Of a DNA stretch of 64,000 nt, positions 45,400 through 55,941 are shown in pieces. The DNA is from Rhodoplanes sp963840055 (GTDB lineage Bacteria > Pseudomonadota > Alphaproteobacteria > Rhizobiales > Xanthobacteraceae): assembly GCA_963840055.1 (NCBI GenBank), contig CAWIXM010000022.1, positions 1-64,000 on the forward strand, in the 5' to 3' direction. Position numbers and translations under genes: made by a program. How positions within the stretch are numbered: the stretch's first letter is position 1; each line of letters opens with the position of its first letter. The notes below the pieces were generated by a model. The model was not told the origin of the DNA and made no database searches. It saw only the letters and a program-made list of their open reading frames with translations.

Positions 45400-47385
45400 A
45401 TGATTGGCGAACGGCGACCTGGGGTTAGCCCCGCGCGAGGCCGATTCGACAGCGCTTCAAGCAGAGGCCTCAGCCACGCCCAGCTATGTGGCAGCGCGCC
45501 GGACAGCTCAAGCGCAGCGCTGCTGAGGCCGATCAGCAGTGAGGCAGCAACGGCTTTCGAGATATGCTTCTCCACGCCTTCGAGTGCGTTCTTGCCAATC
45601 CCGAGCGCGCGCTGGCCGAGGAAGCTAATAAGATTTTCCGCGCTCTTAACGGCCCCATAGATGACAGTCTTGGTCGCGCCGGGAGCTGATCGGCGCCACC
45701 GCGCGGAGCTTGTGGAGGATTTGGAACTCTGTCTTTGGTGGCTTCGGCCAAGAAGCGGAACGAGGCGGGTAGTTCTGGGTGGAACCAGAAGGCAGAAAAA
45801 GTAGCGGCGTGTGCGAGCGCGCGTGAGTCCGTAAGGTGTCAGGCGGCATGCGGCAGCGAAGACGCAGGACGATGCGAAGCGGAACGGCTCTGGTGACAAT
45901 GGGGGAAACAAACCGTCGCTCCAGCGAGCTTCTCAGGTAGGCGGCGCAGGCCGAGAGTCGGGAAAGAGTCGCTGGAACTCTGGGAGCGAGTGGGAACCGA
46001 AGATCGCCACGCTGGTGAACGTCATGAGCATGGGGAAGAGTAATACTCGGATTTCCTCTCCATCTTTTCCGCCATCTGGTCGAGCGCGTCGGCCACGGCT
46101 TCCGGTTTGGCGTCGCCCTCATGCCGCGGATCGTCGGTCGCCAAGCGGCGGAAGTCAGCCCAGCGCTCCAGCTTGTCCACGCCCATCTTAAGCGCGATGC
46201 GCAGCCGGTCGAGGTCTTCGAGCGCCGCTGCATTCAGCACCGGCATGTCGTCGCCGCCGGAACGGTAAGCGGCGATAAGGCCCTCGAAGCGCTCAATCTC
46301 GTAGCCAATGCGGAACTGCTGCTCCTTCACTTCGGCGATATCGCCCGGAAGCAGAGTGCCGAGCGCGAGGTGAGATCAGAGGCAGCTTTTCTGTCTTTGT
46401 TTTCACCAATGAGCGCGATTGGATTCAGAGCACGTAAAACGCGGTCCCGCGCGCGGCTAGGGTAAGGAATTTAGGTGCTCCTGCGAGCTTCTCGATGAGT
46501 GCCGCGAAAACGTCTGATGCCTCGTGAGTTCTTCGATAAGGGTGGTCGATTACAGGCTCGCGCCAAGCGTTGAAGTCTCGTCGGCTGCCCGCGCGGGCTG
46601 TCGATCGTGCACCCGGGATTTTTCCGTCGCGTTCAGCTCGACTGGCGATCGATTTCAGAAGGACGTTTGCCGGCGCCAAGGGCGCTTGAATTCGTGCGGC
46701 AAATCCGTAGCGGGCTTTGTCTGCGATTGGCCGTACACCGCGTAGCGATTGTCCAGTCGCTCAACCGACGCGTGCGTATCGGCGCGGGCGACTGGTCGGG
46801 CACGGTGGAAACCGCTTCCGCGGCTATCACCTTATCGAGCCGTGCTTTGATGGCGAGGTTCACCGCCTCGGGGCCGTCGTCCCAGGGCAGGGGGCCTTCC
46901 CAGGGGTAGGAGGGATTCTGCACGTCGGTGAAGGCCGCCTCCCAGGCTTCGCTATTCTCGAGCGAAGGCAGTGAACCGCCGAGCAGCTCGTCGTACCAGT
47001 CCGTCCACACCTTCCAGTGTTTGCCGAGGCGAATGAGATCACTTCGAAGCTCGATCCAGAACCGCTCAAAGCTTTGCCGGTAAGCCTCCATGCCCTCGCC
47101 GGGCTGCCACAGCGCCGTACGGGCGAGACGCCCGCGGTTTGGATACACCGCGGCAAACCGCGCAATCGCGGTGGCACGAAACACCGGCAATAGGATGGCG
47201 CGGGCTTCTTTTGAGCCGAATTGAGCGGTGCGAATCAAGGGCAGGACGCGCAGCGCCGCGCGGGCTGCGATCACGACCGACCATTCGCGCGGCTTACCCT
47301 CAAGCCATCGCTGGAATGCTTTGCGACTACGCGGGTCTGGCAGCGCGTCATCTTTCGGTATTTCGGCCACTTGGCGTCCGCCCAC
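45400..47385 (-). pseudogene. Decayed gene for a hypothetical protein, several frame breaks
   Basis: Coding-like pieces lie in different frames of the minus strand. 47385 to about 46800 reads DDALPDPRSRKAFQRWLEGK, then VLPLIRTAQFG and VWTDWYDELLGG. 46345 to about 46022 reads EVKEQQFRIGYEIERFEGLI and helical sequence after it. 45760 to 45400 reads KSAENLISFLGQRALGIGKN, then KAVAASLLIGL, a likely membrane-associated C-terminus. The first piece resembles a family of hypothetical proteins in Bradyrhizobium-type genomes that start DALPDPRSRKA (recalled, not searched). The frames do not join with a single repair, so this is probably a true pseudogene. Confidence 0.5.
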
Positions 47386-47452
47386 GTCGAGAGGTTGAGT
47401 CGCGTCAGATTACAGCCGGCGCGGCGGCGCGCAAACGACGGGCGCGTGTTTT

Positions 47453-47607
47453 CCCCTCTCCCCTCGCGGGAGAGGGTGGCGAGGGATGAGCGCAGCGAAG
47501 TCCGAGCCGGGTGAGGGGGCGTACCGGTAACTTGGCGCTTGCGACTCTACCCCTCACCCGACGCCTCGCTAACGCTCGGCGTCACCCTCTCCCGCAAGGG
47601 GAGAGGG
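47453..47607. repeat. 155-bp palindromic element upstream of rpsB
   Basis: Both ends are hairpins (CCCTCTCCC ... GGGAGAGGG and CCCTCTCCCGCAAGGGGAGAGGG). The inner arms GGGTGAGGGG (47510-47519) and CCCCTCACCC (47550-47559) pair with each other. The same architecture at the same length occurs at 50114-50268, on the other side of rpsB-tsf. Confidence 0.75.
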
Positions 47608-47615
47608 AAGGCCGG

Positions 47616-47644
47616 TTGCGCTTTACCGCCCGCATCCCTATAAA
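47616..47644 (+). promoter_or_regulatory. Likely rpsB-tsf promoter
   Basis: TTGCGC (47616-47621) and TATAAA (47639-47644) are spaced by exactly 17 bp, just after the palindromic element. Transcription from here would give a leader of about 250 nt before rpsB. Confidence 0.55.
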
Positions 47645-47650
47645 CCAGCC

Positions 47651-47903
47651 CATCTCACACGCGGATCAAGGCTCAACGCCGTCCGGTGGTTTTCTGTCGG
47701 CGATCGCAGGGTCGTTCCGACGAAAACTCACAGAAGGTCCGCGGCGGACAGGTTCGCAGGCTCGAAGGCCGGAAGCGGACGCCAGCGGCGCACGCGCCCA
47801 CGGCAAGCCAACGGTTCATCCGGCGGCAGGCCGGAGGCGCGCAAGCCCGCGGCGGAAGCCGATGGCGAAAAATCCTGCGGCGGTACAAACCGGAGAAGTT
47901 TCT
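47651..47903 (+). promoter_or_regulatory. Long 5' leader of rpsB
   Basis: About 250 G+C-rich bases with no recognisable gene between the predicted start of transcription and the rpsB ATG. Ribosomal protein leaders of this length often mediate autoregulation, as known for S2 in gammaproteobacteria, but no known motif was identified. An open frame crosses the leader in the rpsB frame and looks incidental. Confidence 0.35.
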
Positions 47904-48914
47904 ATGGCACTGCCTGATTATTCCATGCGCCAGCTGCTCGAGGCTGGCGTGCATTTCGGCCATCAATCGCACCGCTGGAACCCGAAGATGCGCGGGTTCA
48001 TCTTCGGCGTGCGCAACAACATCCACATCATCGATCTTGCCCAGACCGTGCCGCTGATGCATCGGGCGCTGCAGGCGGTGAGCGACACCGTCGCCAACGG
48101 CGGGCGCATCCTGTTCGTCGGCACCAAGCGCCAGGCGCAGGACGCCGTCGCCGACGCCGCCAAGCGCGCGGCGCAGTACTACGTGAATTCGCGCTGGCTC
48201 GGCGGCACGCTGACCAATTGGAAGACCATTTCCGAATCGATCAAGCGCTTGCGCAAGCTCGAGGAGATGCTCAATACCGGCGAGGCGCAGGCCTACACGA
48301 AAAAGGAACGGCTGACGTTGACGCGCGAGCGCGACAAGCTCGAACGCGCGCTTGGCGGCATCAAAGACATGGGCGGCTTGCCTGACCTATTGTTCGTCAT
48401 CGACACCAATAAAGAGGACATCGCGATCAAGGAGGCGCAGCGCCTCCATATCCCGGTCGCCGCGGTGGTCGACACCAATTGCAATCCGGACGGCATCACC
48501 TTTGTCGTCCCCGGCAATGACGACGCCGGCCGCGCGATCAGCCTCTATTGCGACCTGATTTCCAAGGCGGCGATCGACGGCATTTCGCGCGCCCATGGCG
48601 AGGCCGGCATCGATATCGGCGCGGCGGAAACGCCGATCGTCGAAGAAGCGCTTCCAGCCGCGCCGGCGGCCGCCGGCGAACTTGGCTTCGAGGCGCTACC
48701 GGGCCCGCGCGGGGTCGCCGACGATCTCAAGACGCTGCCCGGCGTGTCCCCTACGATCGAGCAGAAGCTCAACGATCTCGGCATTTTCCATTTCTGGCAG
48801 ATCGCGGCCTTCGGTCCCGGGGCAGCCGACCAGGTGGGCGAGGCGGTCGGCCTGCCGGGGCGGGTCGAGCGCTGGATCGCCAAGGCGAAGGAACTCAGCG
48901 CCGAATCGGAGTGA
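47904..48914 (+). CDS. rpsB: 30S ribosomal protein S2
   Basis: Structural protein of the small ribosomal subunit. The start at 47904 (MALPDYSMRQLLEAGVHFGH) has GGAG nine bases upstream. The 336-residue protein contains the S2 core to about residue 235 and a roughly 100-residue C-terminal extension with a helix-hairpin-helix-like segment (LKTLPGVSPTIEQKLNDLGI), as in other alphaproteobacteria. tsf follows 218 bp later. Confidence 0.97.
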   Translation: MALPDYSMRQLLEAGVHFGHQSHRWNPKMRGFIFGVRNNIHIIDLAQTVPLMHRALQAVSDTVANGGRILFVGTKRQAQDAVADAAKRAAQYYVNSRWLGGTLTNWKTISESIKRLRKLEEMLNTGEAQAYTKKERLTLTRERDKLERALGGIKDMGGLPDLLFVIDTNKEDIAIKEAQRLHIPVAAVVDTNCNPDGITFVVPGNDDAGRAISLYCDLISKAAIDGISRAHGEAGIDIGAAETPIVEEALPAAPAAAGELGFEALPGPRGVADDLKTLPGVSPTIEQKLNDLGIFHFWQIAAFGPGAADQVGEAVGLPGRVERWIAKAKELSAESE

Positions 48915-48966
48915 GGGCGATGCCGCGACCCGGTCGTGTCATCGCCGGGGAGTTTTTCCTTTGTCA

Positions 48967-49060
48967 TCATCCGCGCAAGCGGATGATCCAGTAAACGCTC
49001 AGGGTCCTAACGGTTACGGCGGGTCTGCCGAGTACTGGATGCTCCGCCTTCGCGGAGCAT
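48967..49060. repeat. Nested palindromic repeat between rpsB and tsf
   Basis: It has a perfect hairpin TCATCCGC-GCAA-GCGGATGA (48967-48986), a perfect hairpin ATGCTCCGC-CTTC-GCGGAGCAT (49039-49060), and between them TCCAGTA pairing with TACTGGA. It fills most of the rpsB-tsf gap and would fold in the joint mRNA. Confidence 0.75.
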
Positions 49061-49132
49061 GACGACACTTCGAAACGGCAAAACGGTCAAGCCGAGATGC
49101 GAAATTCTCGATAAACGAAACCGAGGCACCCT

Positions 49133-50056
49133 ATGGCGAATATCAGCGCTTCGTTGGTCAAGGAACTGCGCGACAAGACCGGCGCCGGCATGATGGACTG
49201 CAAGGCCGCGCTCGCCGACACTAGCGGCGACGTCGAGGCGGCGGTCGATTGGCTGCGCAAAAAGGGTCTCGCCAAGGCCGCCAAGAAGGCCGGCCGGATC
49301 GCGGCGGAAGGGCTGATTGGCCTCGCGTTGGCGCCAAAAAAGGGCGCGGTGGTCGAGGTCAATTCCGAGACCGACTTCGTCGCCCGCAACGACCTGTTTC
49401 AGGGTTTGGTGCGGATGATCGCCCAGGTCGCCCTCGATGTCGGCGCCGACGTCGAACGCATCAAGGCGGCCAAGGTCGGCGATGCGACGGTTGCCGACGC
49501 TCTTTCCTCGGCGATCGCGACGATCGGCGAGAACATGACGCTGCGCCGGGCCGCGGAGCTCTCCGTCGCTCAGGGCGCGGTCGCAAGCTATGTGCACAAC
49601 AGCGTCACCGAAGGGCTTGGCAAGATCGGCGTGCTCGTCGCACTCAAGTCGACCGGCAAGGACGATGAACTGATGGCGCTCGGTCGCCTGGTCGCGATGC
49701 AGGTCGCCGCCTCCAATCCGCAGGCGATCGACGCATCCGGGCTCGACCCCGCCGTGATCGCGCGCGAGCGCGTAGTCATCGCCGACAAGGCGCGCGCTCA
49801 GGGCAAGGCGGAAAAGGTGATCGACAAGATCGTCGAATCCGGCCTCAAGACCTATTACAAGGAGGTCTGTCTACTCGATCAGCCCTACATCCACGACCCG
49901 AGCAAGAGCGTCTCCCAGGCCTTGAAGGAAGCGGAGAAGAAGCTGGGCGCCGCGGTCGAGGTGACGGGCTTCAAGCGCTACGCGCTCGGCGAAGGAATCG
50001 ATCGCAAGGACTCGGATTTCGCGGCCGACGTCGCGGCGGCCGCCGGACAGGGTTGA
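49133..50056 (+). CDS. tsf: Translation elongation factor Ts
   Basis: Nucleotide exchange factor for EF-Tu. It is 307 residues with LRDKTGAGMMDCKAAL near the N-terminus, the VNSETDFVARND core motif and YKEVCLLDQPYI. The order rpsB-tsf-pyrH-frr is conserved in bacteria. Confidence 0.98.
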   Translation: MANISASLVKELRDKTGAGMMDCKAALADTSGDVEAAVDWLRKKGLAKAAKKAGRIAAEGLIGLALAPKKGAVVEVNSETDFVARNDLFQGLVRMIAQVALDVGADVERIKAAKVGDATVADALSSAIATIGENMTLRRAAELSVAQGAVASYVHNSVTEGLGKIGVLVALKSTGKDDELMALGRLVAMQVAASNPQAIDASGLDPAVIARERVVIADKARAQGKAEKVIDKIVESGLKTYYKEVCLLDQPYIHDPSKSVSQALKEAEKKLGAAVEVTGFKRYALGEGIDRKDSDFAADVAAAAGQG

Positions 50057-50113
50057 GCAGAACTTTTCGGCATGATGGTCATGGGCCTCTTGGCGACGCA
50101 CGATGCCAGATCA

Positions 50114-50268
50114 CCTCTCCCCGCTTGCGGGGAGAGGTCGGATTAGCGTGCGAAGCACGAGATGGCCGGGTGAGGGGGACTTGTGAAGCTGCCAGAAACG
50201 CCCCTCACCCGGCGCGCCGCTCGCGTTGCTCGCTCCGACGCCGACCTCTCCCCGCAAGCGGGGAGAGG
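50114..50268. repeat. 155-bp palindromic element between tsf and pyrH
   Basis: The ends are hairpins CCTCTCCCCGC-TT-GCGGGGAGAGG and CCTCTCCCCGC-AA-GCGGGGAGAGG. The inner arms GGGTGAGGGG and CCCCTCACCC pair across a short centre. The architecture and length match the element at 47453-47607. Confidence 0.75.
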
Positions 50269-50297
50269 CGACGAGCGGTTGCCCGGAAGGGAATGCG

Positions 50298-51014
50298 ATG
50301 ACAACGCCCGTCTATCGGCGCGTGATCGTCAAGCTCTCGGGCGAGGCGCTGGGGGGGCCGGAGCCGTTCGGCATCGACGCCCCGACGCTCGACCGCTTCG
50401 CCGCCGATCTGGTCGCCGCCCGGGCGCTCGGCGCGACAATCGGCGTCGTGGTCGGGGGCGGCAACATTTTGCGCGGGGCGACGGCGGCTGCCGAAGGGGT
50501 CGACCGCACAACCGCGGACGTCATGGGCATGCTCGCGACCGTCATCAACGCGCTCGCGATCGAAACGGCGATCGAACGCCGCGGCGCGCCGGCGCGGACC
50601 ATGTCGGCGCTGGTGATGCCCCAGGTCTGCGAGCCCTATGAGCGGCGGCAGGCGCGCCGGCATCTCGCCGAGGACCGCATTCTCGTGCTTGCCGGCGGCA
50701 CCGGTAACCCGTTCTTTACGACCGACACCACGGCGGTCCTGCGGGCGGCGGAAATGGGCTGCGACGCGGTGTTGAAAGCGACCAATGTCGATGGCGTCTA
50801 CAGCGCCGATCCCAAGCGCGATCCTAATGCGGTGCGTTACGACCGGCTCACCCACGCCGAGGCGATCGACCGCCAGCTCGGCGTGATGGATCTGACGGCC
50901 TTTGCGCTTGCCCGCGAACACCGTATACCTATCATCGTTTTTTCGATCCGAGAGCCGGGGGCGGTCGAATCCGTCTTGCGCGGAAACGCGCGGGCGACGA
51001 TCGTCGGCGGCTGA
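50298..51014 (+). CDS. pyrH: UMP kinase
   Basis: Phosphorylates UMP to UDP in pyrimidine synthesis. The 238-residue amino-acid-kinase-family protein contains VIVKLSGEALGG, VVGGGNILRG, GTGNPFFTTDTTAVLRA and KATNVDGVYSADP. The start at 50298 is supported by GGAAGGGA. Confidence 0.97.
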   Translation: MTTPVYRRVIVKLSGEALGGPEPFGIDAPTLDRFAADLVAARALGATIGVVVGGGNILRGATAAAEGVDRTTADVMGMLATVINALAIETAIERRGAPARTMSALVMPQVCEPYERRQARRHLAEDRILVLAGGTGNPFFTTDTTAVLRAAEMGCDAVLKATNVDGVYSADPKRDPNAVRYDRLTHAEAIDRQLGVMDLTAFALAREHRIPIIVFSIREPGAVESVLRGNARATIVGG

Positions 51015-51108
51015 CAGGCGAACCACGGCGTGACAGCTCGTGTTGTCGACGAGCCGATCGTCCTTTCAGCCGGACCTGGGCTCGTTTGCCGTTCCGGGAG
51101 AAACGTTC

Positions 51109-51672
51109 ATGCCAGCCGCAACCTATGATCTCAACGAACTCAAGCGCCGCATGCAGGGCGCCTTGCAGGCGCTCAAGCAAGAATTGGGCGGATTGCGCAC
51201 CGGGCGCGCCTCAACGGGGCTGCTTGACCATATTCAGGCCGAAGTCTACGGCGCTCATATGCCGCTCAACCAACTTGCCTCGATCAGCGTGCCCGAACCG
51301 CGCCTGCTCACGGTTCAAGTATGGGACAAGGCAGCGCTTCATGCCGTGGAGAAAGCGATTGTCGCCGCCAATATCGGGCTCACCCCCAACACCGAGGGCC
51401 AGCTCATCCGGCTGCGCGTGCCGGAACTCAATCAGGAGCGGCGCAAGGAATTGGTGAAGGTCGCGCATAAATACGCGGAAGCCGCGCGCGTCGCCGTGCG
51501 CCATGTCCGGCGCGACGGCATGGAAGCGCTCAAGAAGATGGAAAAGGACGGGAAAATGAGCCGCGATGATCATGACCGGATGAGCGACGAAGTGCAAAAG
51601 GCGACGGATCACACCATCGCCGACATCGATCAGGCGCTTGCGACCAAGGAAAAAGAGATCATGACCGTCTGA
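51109..51672 (+). CDS. frr: Ribosome recycling factor
   Basis: With EF-G, splits post-termination ribosomes. It is 187 residues with LRTGRAS and family segments (RVPELNQERRKELVK, ARVAVRHVRRDG). The start at 51109 has GGGAG about eight bases upstream. It lies 94 bp after pyrH and 23 bp before uppS. Confidence 0.97.
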   Translation: MPAATYDLNELKRRMQGALQALKQELGGLRTGRASTGLLDHIQAEVYGAHMPLNQLASISVPEPRLLTVQVWDKAALHAVEKAIVAANIGLTPNTEGQLIRLRVPELNQERRKELVKVAHKYAEAARVAVRHVRRDGMEALKKMEKDGKMSRDDHDRMSDEVQKATDHTIADIDQALATKEKEIMTV

Positions 51673-51695
51673 ACCCGGGCGGTTGGAGATCCGCG

Positions 51696-52456
<761 letters not shown>

Positions 52457-52460
<4 letters not shown>

Positions 52461-53341
52461 TCTCGGCGAGCGAGCATCCGCCTTCCGCTTCGCCGCCGGC
52501 GGAAAAGGAACGAGCCGGCCGCCCATTCGCTCGCATCGCTTCCGCGCTTGTCCTCGCCCCGCTCGCAATCCTCGTCGTTTTCGTCGGCGGCTGGCCCTTC
52601 GTGCTGTTCTGGTGCCTTGCCGCGATTGGCGTTTATTGGGAGTGGACTGTGGAAATCGTAAAGGCGCCGCTCTCAGCCGAAATCGTCGGCGTTGGCGCGC
52701 TGGCAATCGCCGGCGTGCTCGGGGCGGCCGGATTCCCGGGCGTAGCGCTTCTCGTGATCGCAGCGGGGGCGGCCGTGCTCGCTGCGTTTGCCCAGAGCAG
52801 CAAGCTGTGGTGCGGGGCAGGCGTGCTCTATGCCGGGCTCGTCCTTGTCGGGCCGATGCTGCTGCGCCGCGATGTCGATGCGAACTTCGGCGTGCTCGCG
52901 ATGCTTTACCTATTTGCGGTAGTATGGGCGACCGATGTTTTCGCCCTATGCGCCGGCCGGTTGATCGGAGGACCAAAACTCGCGCCGGCGATCAGCCCGA
53001 AAAAGACCTGGTCCGGCGCTATCGCGGGAACGCTCGGCGCCATCGCCACCGGCGCGGCCGTCGCCGCGATCGGTTCGCGCCTGCTACAATTGCCTCAGAC
53101 AAATCTGCTCGCCGCGATCGGACTTGCCTTGCTACTGTCGATCGTCGCGCAGGCCGGCGATCTTATCGAGTTGGCCGTCAAGCGTCGCTTCGGCGTCAAG
53201 GATTTAAGCCGGATCATTCCGGGGCACGGGGGACTGATGGATCGTCTCGACGGATTTCTCGCAGCGGCAGGCGTGGCCGCCCTTTTGGGGGTGGCGCGCG
53301 GCGGGTTTAATGGCGCGGGCAGCGGACTGCTCGCGTGGTGA
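52457..53341 (+). CDS. cdsA: Phosphatidate cytidylyltransferase, unusual start
   Basis: Integral membrane enzyme making CDP-diacylglycerol. The C-terminal signature (PGHGGLMDRLDG) and KKTWSG motif are present with about seven hydrophobic segments. No ATG, GTG or TTG lies in frame at the expected start. The best candidate is CTG at 52457, in CTGA overlapping the uppS stop, with GGGGA upstream; relatives would have ATGA here. That gives 294 residues. A start inside uppS at 52313 would add a nonconserved, Arg-rich leader and is unlikely. Confidence 0.87.
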
Positions 53342-54568
53342 TGATGAGCGCGGTTCCTCTCCAGCGGACGGCCGAGATCACCGATCACTCTGAGCGCCGC
53401 GTGACGCTGCTCGGAGCGACCGGCTCGATCGGCGCGAGCGCAATCGACCTCCTCAAGCGGCAGCCCGAACGCTACCGCATCGAGGCAGTCACGGCTGGCC
53501 GCAATGCCGAGGCGCTCGCGAAGCTGGCGCGCGAGCTTGGCGCGCGATTTGCTGCGGTCGCCGATCCGACCTGCTACGCCGCGCTCAAGGAAGCGCTCGC
53601 CGGCTCCGGCATCGAGATCGGGGCAGGCGAAGCCGCGGTGATCGAGGCTGCGCGGCGGCCGGCCGATTGGGTGATCGCCGCCATCACGGGAGCGGCCGGG
53701 CTCAAGCCGACGCTCGCCGCCGCCGAGCGCGGCACCATCGTCGCGCTGGCAAACAAGGAATGCCTGGTTTGCGCCGGAACCGCGTTCATGCGACGGGCGG
53801 CAGCGGCGGGCGCGACCGTGTTGCCGGTTGATTCCGAACACAACGCCATATTCCAGGCGCTCGGCGCGGGTCCGCGCGAGGCCGTGCTGCGCATCATCCT
53901 CACCGCGTCCGGCGGTCCATTCCGTGATTGGCCGCTCGAGGCGATCCGCAACGCGACCCTCGAGGAAGCGCTCAAGCACCCCAACTGGTCGATGGGTCCC
54001 AAGATCACCATCGACTCGGCGACGATGATGAATAAGGGACTCGAGATCATCGAAGCCCACCACCTCTTCGATCTCGCAGCGGATCAGATCGATGTGCTCG
54101 TGCACCCGCAGTCGATCGTGCATGGCATGGTTGAATTCATGGACGGCTCGGTGGTCGCTCAGCTCGGACCTCCGGACATGCGCGTGCCGATCGCCCATTG
54201 TCTTGCCTGGCCGGCCCGGATCATGGGCGCAAACCGGTTGCGGCTCGACCAGATGACGAGCCTCACTTTTGCGGAGCCTGATCTCGCCCGGTTTCCCGCG
54301 CTGCGGCTTGCTTGCGAGGCGCTTCGCGCCGGCGCGGGCGCGCCAACGGTCCTCAACGCGGCGAACGAAGTGGCGGTCGCGGAATTTATCGGCGGTCGGC
54401 TCCGCTTCTGCGGCATCGCCGCGTTGGTCGAAGCAACTCTGGAATTCGAGCGCATCCCGCGGCCTGCTGCACGAGCCGGCGGACATGGAGGAGGCGCTCG
54501 CGATCGATCACGATGCGCGACGTCTTGCCCGTGACCTCTTGCCAGAAATAGCCGCAAAGACAATTTAA
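53341..54568 (+). CDS. dxr: 1-deoxy-D-xylulose-5-phosphate reductoisomerase, frameshifted near the C-terminus
   Basis: Second enzyme of the MEP isoprenoid pathway. TLLGATGSIGASAIDLL (NADPH site), VDSEHNAIFQAL and the MNKGLEIIEAHHLF segment are intact. Near the end the frame breaks: the first frame runs to GIAALVEATLEFER then nonsense, and the conserved tail RGLLHEPADMEEALAIDHDA resumes in the next frame to TAA 54568. Removing one C of the CCC at 54456-54458 joins them (about 408 residues). Without repair, the protein ends at 54534 with 30 or so wrong residues. ATG 53341 overlaps the cdsA stop; ATG 53344 is equally possible. Confidence 0.9.
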
Positions 54569-54626
54569 CCAAATCATGCGCTATTTCAGCGCGTCGGGGC
54601 GGGCTGGGCCGAGAAACGAGGTTGTA

Positions 54627-55778
54627 ATGGGTTCGAGCATCGCTTCAACCATTAACGACTGGGGCTTTGGTTTCTTGGGTTATCTCATTCCCTTCTTGTT
54701 CGTGTTGACGATCGTCGTGTTCTTCCATGAGCTCGGCCATTTCCTGGTTGCGCGGCTGCATCGCATCCGGGTTCTGGTGTTTTCGCTGGGCTTCGGTCCG
54801 GAGCTGTTGGGCTATAACGATCGAACCGGCACGCGCTGGAAGCTCTCGGCGATTCCGCTCGGCGGCTATGTCAAGTTCTTCGGCGACGACAATGCAGCGA
54901 GCGTGCCCGACCAGGACGCCCTCTCGCAGATGTCGGAGGAGGAGCGCCGGCAGACCTTTCCGGCCCAGCCGGTGGCGGCGCGCGCGGCCGTTGTCGTCGC
55001 GGGCCCACTTGCCAATTTCCTTTTGGCTATAATGATTTTTGCCGGCATTTTCATGTTATATGGCAAGCAGTCGACGAGTGCTCGCGTCGACGCGGTCCAG
55101 CCTGGAAGCGCCGCTGAGGCGGCGGGTTTTGTTCCGGGCGACCTCGTGCTTTCGATCGATGGCCGGCGGATCGACAGCTTCGCCGACATGCAGCGGATCG
55201 TTAGCACGAGCGCGGGCGAGGCGTTGCAGGTCGCGGTTGATCGCGGCGGTCGGGTGGTCACGCTGACGGCGACGCCTGCGCTAAAGGATATCAAGGACAA
55301 TTTCGGCAACGTCCATCGCATCGGCGTGCTCGGAATTACGCGATCGATGGCGCCGGGTAATGTCCGATACGAGAAGGTCGGGCCGATCACGGCGCTGCGG
55401 ATGGGCGTCGAGGAGACTTGGTTTGTGATCGAACGAACCTTGTCCTATATCGGCGGGGTGATTGTCGGACGCGAAGCGACCGATCAGCTCGGCGGTCCGA
55501 TTCGAATTGCGCAAGTATCGGGACAGGTGGCGAGCGCGGGCTTTGTCGCGCTGATGCACCTTGCGGCTGTGCTCTCGGTGTCGATCGGACTTCTCAACCT
55601 GTTTCCGGTGCCGCTGCTCGATGGCGGACACCTCTTGTTCTATGGGATCGAGGCGGTGCGAGGGAAGCCGTTGTCGGAGCGTGCGCAGGAGGTCGGGTTC
55701 CGGATCGGATTCGCGATAGTAGTGATGCTGATGATCTTCGCCACCTTTAACGATATCTTGCACCTCGCTTCGTCATAA
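54627..55778 (+). CDS. rseP: RIP metalloprotease RseP
   Basis: Site-2-type intramembrane zinc protease that cleaves anti-sigma factors and remnant signal peptides. The 383-residue protein has the active site HELGH at residues 34-38, one PDZ domain in the middle and the second active-site motif NLFPVPLLDGGH near the C-terminus. The start at 54627 is supported by GAGG. Its place between dxr and bamA is conserved. Confidence 0.96.
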   Translation: MGSSIASTINDWGFGFLGYLIPFLFVLTIVVFFHELGHFLVARLHRIRVLVFSLGFGPELLGYNDRTGTRWKLSAIPLGGYVKFFGDDNAASVPDQDALSQMSEEERRQTFPAQPVAARAAVVVAGPLANFLLAIMIFAGIFMLYGKQSTSARVDAVQPGSAAEAAGFVPGDLVLSIDGRRIDSFADMQRIVSTSAGEALQVAVDRGGRVVTLTATPALKDIKDNFGNVHRIGVLGITRSMAPGNVRYEKVGPITALRMGVEETWFVIERTLSYIGGVIVGREATDQLGGPIRIAQVSGQVASAGFVALMHLAAVLSVSIGLLNLFPVPLLDGGHLLFYGIEAVRGKPLSERAQEVGFRIGFAIVVMLMIFATFNDILHLASS

Positions 55779-55941
55779 TGTGCCCACAGGTCCGCCATAG
55801 AGTGTGTCAGTATCGCAACTCGCTGACGATAAAACGGAATAAGTCGGCGCTCTAGGTTTGCAAAGCAACGATCGAAGTCGATAAATGCGGAGGCGGAAAC
55901 GGAAGCGACGGGCGTAGGGTGTGGGGGAATTTTGGGGGCCC

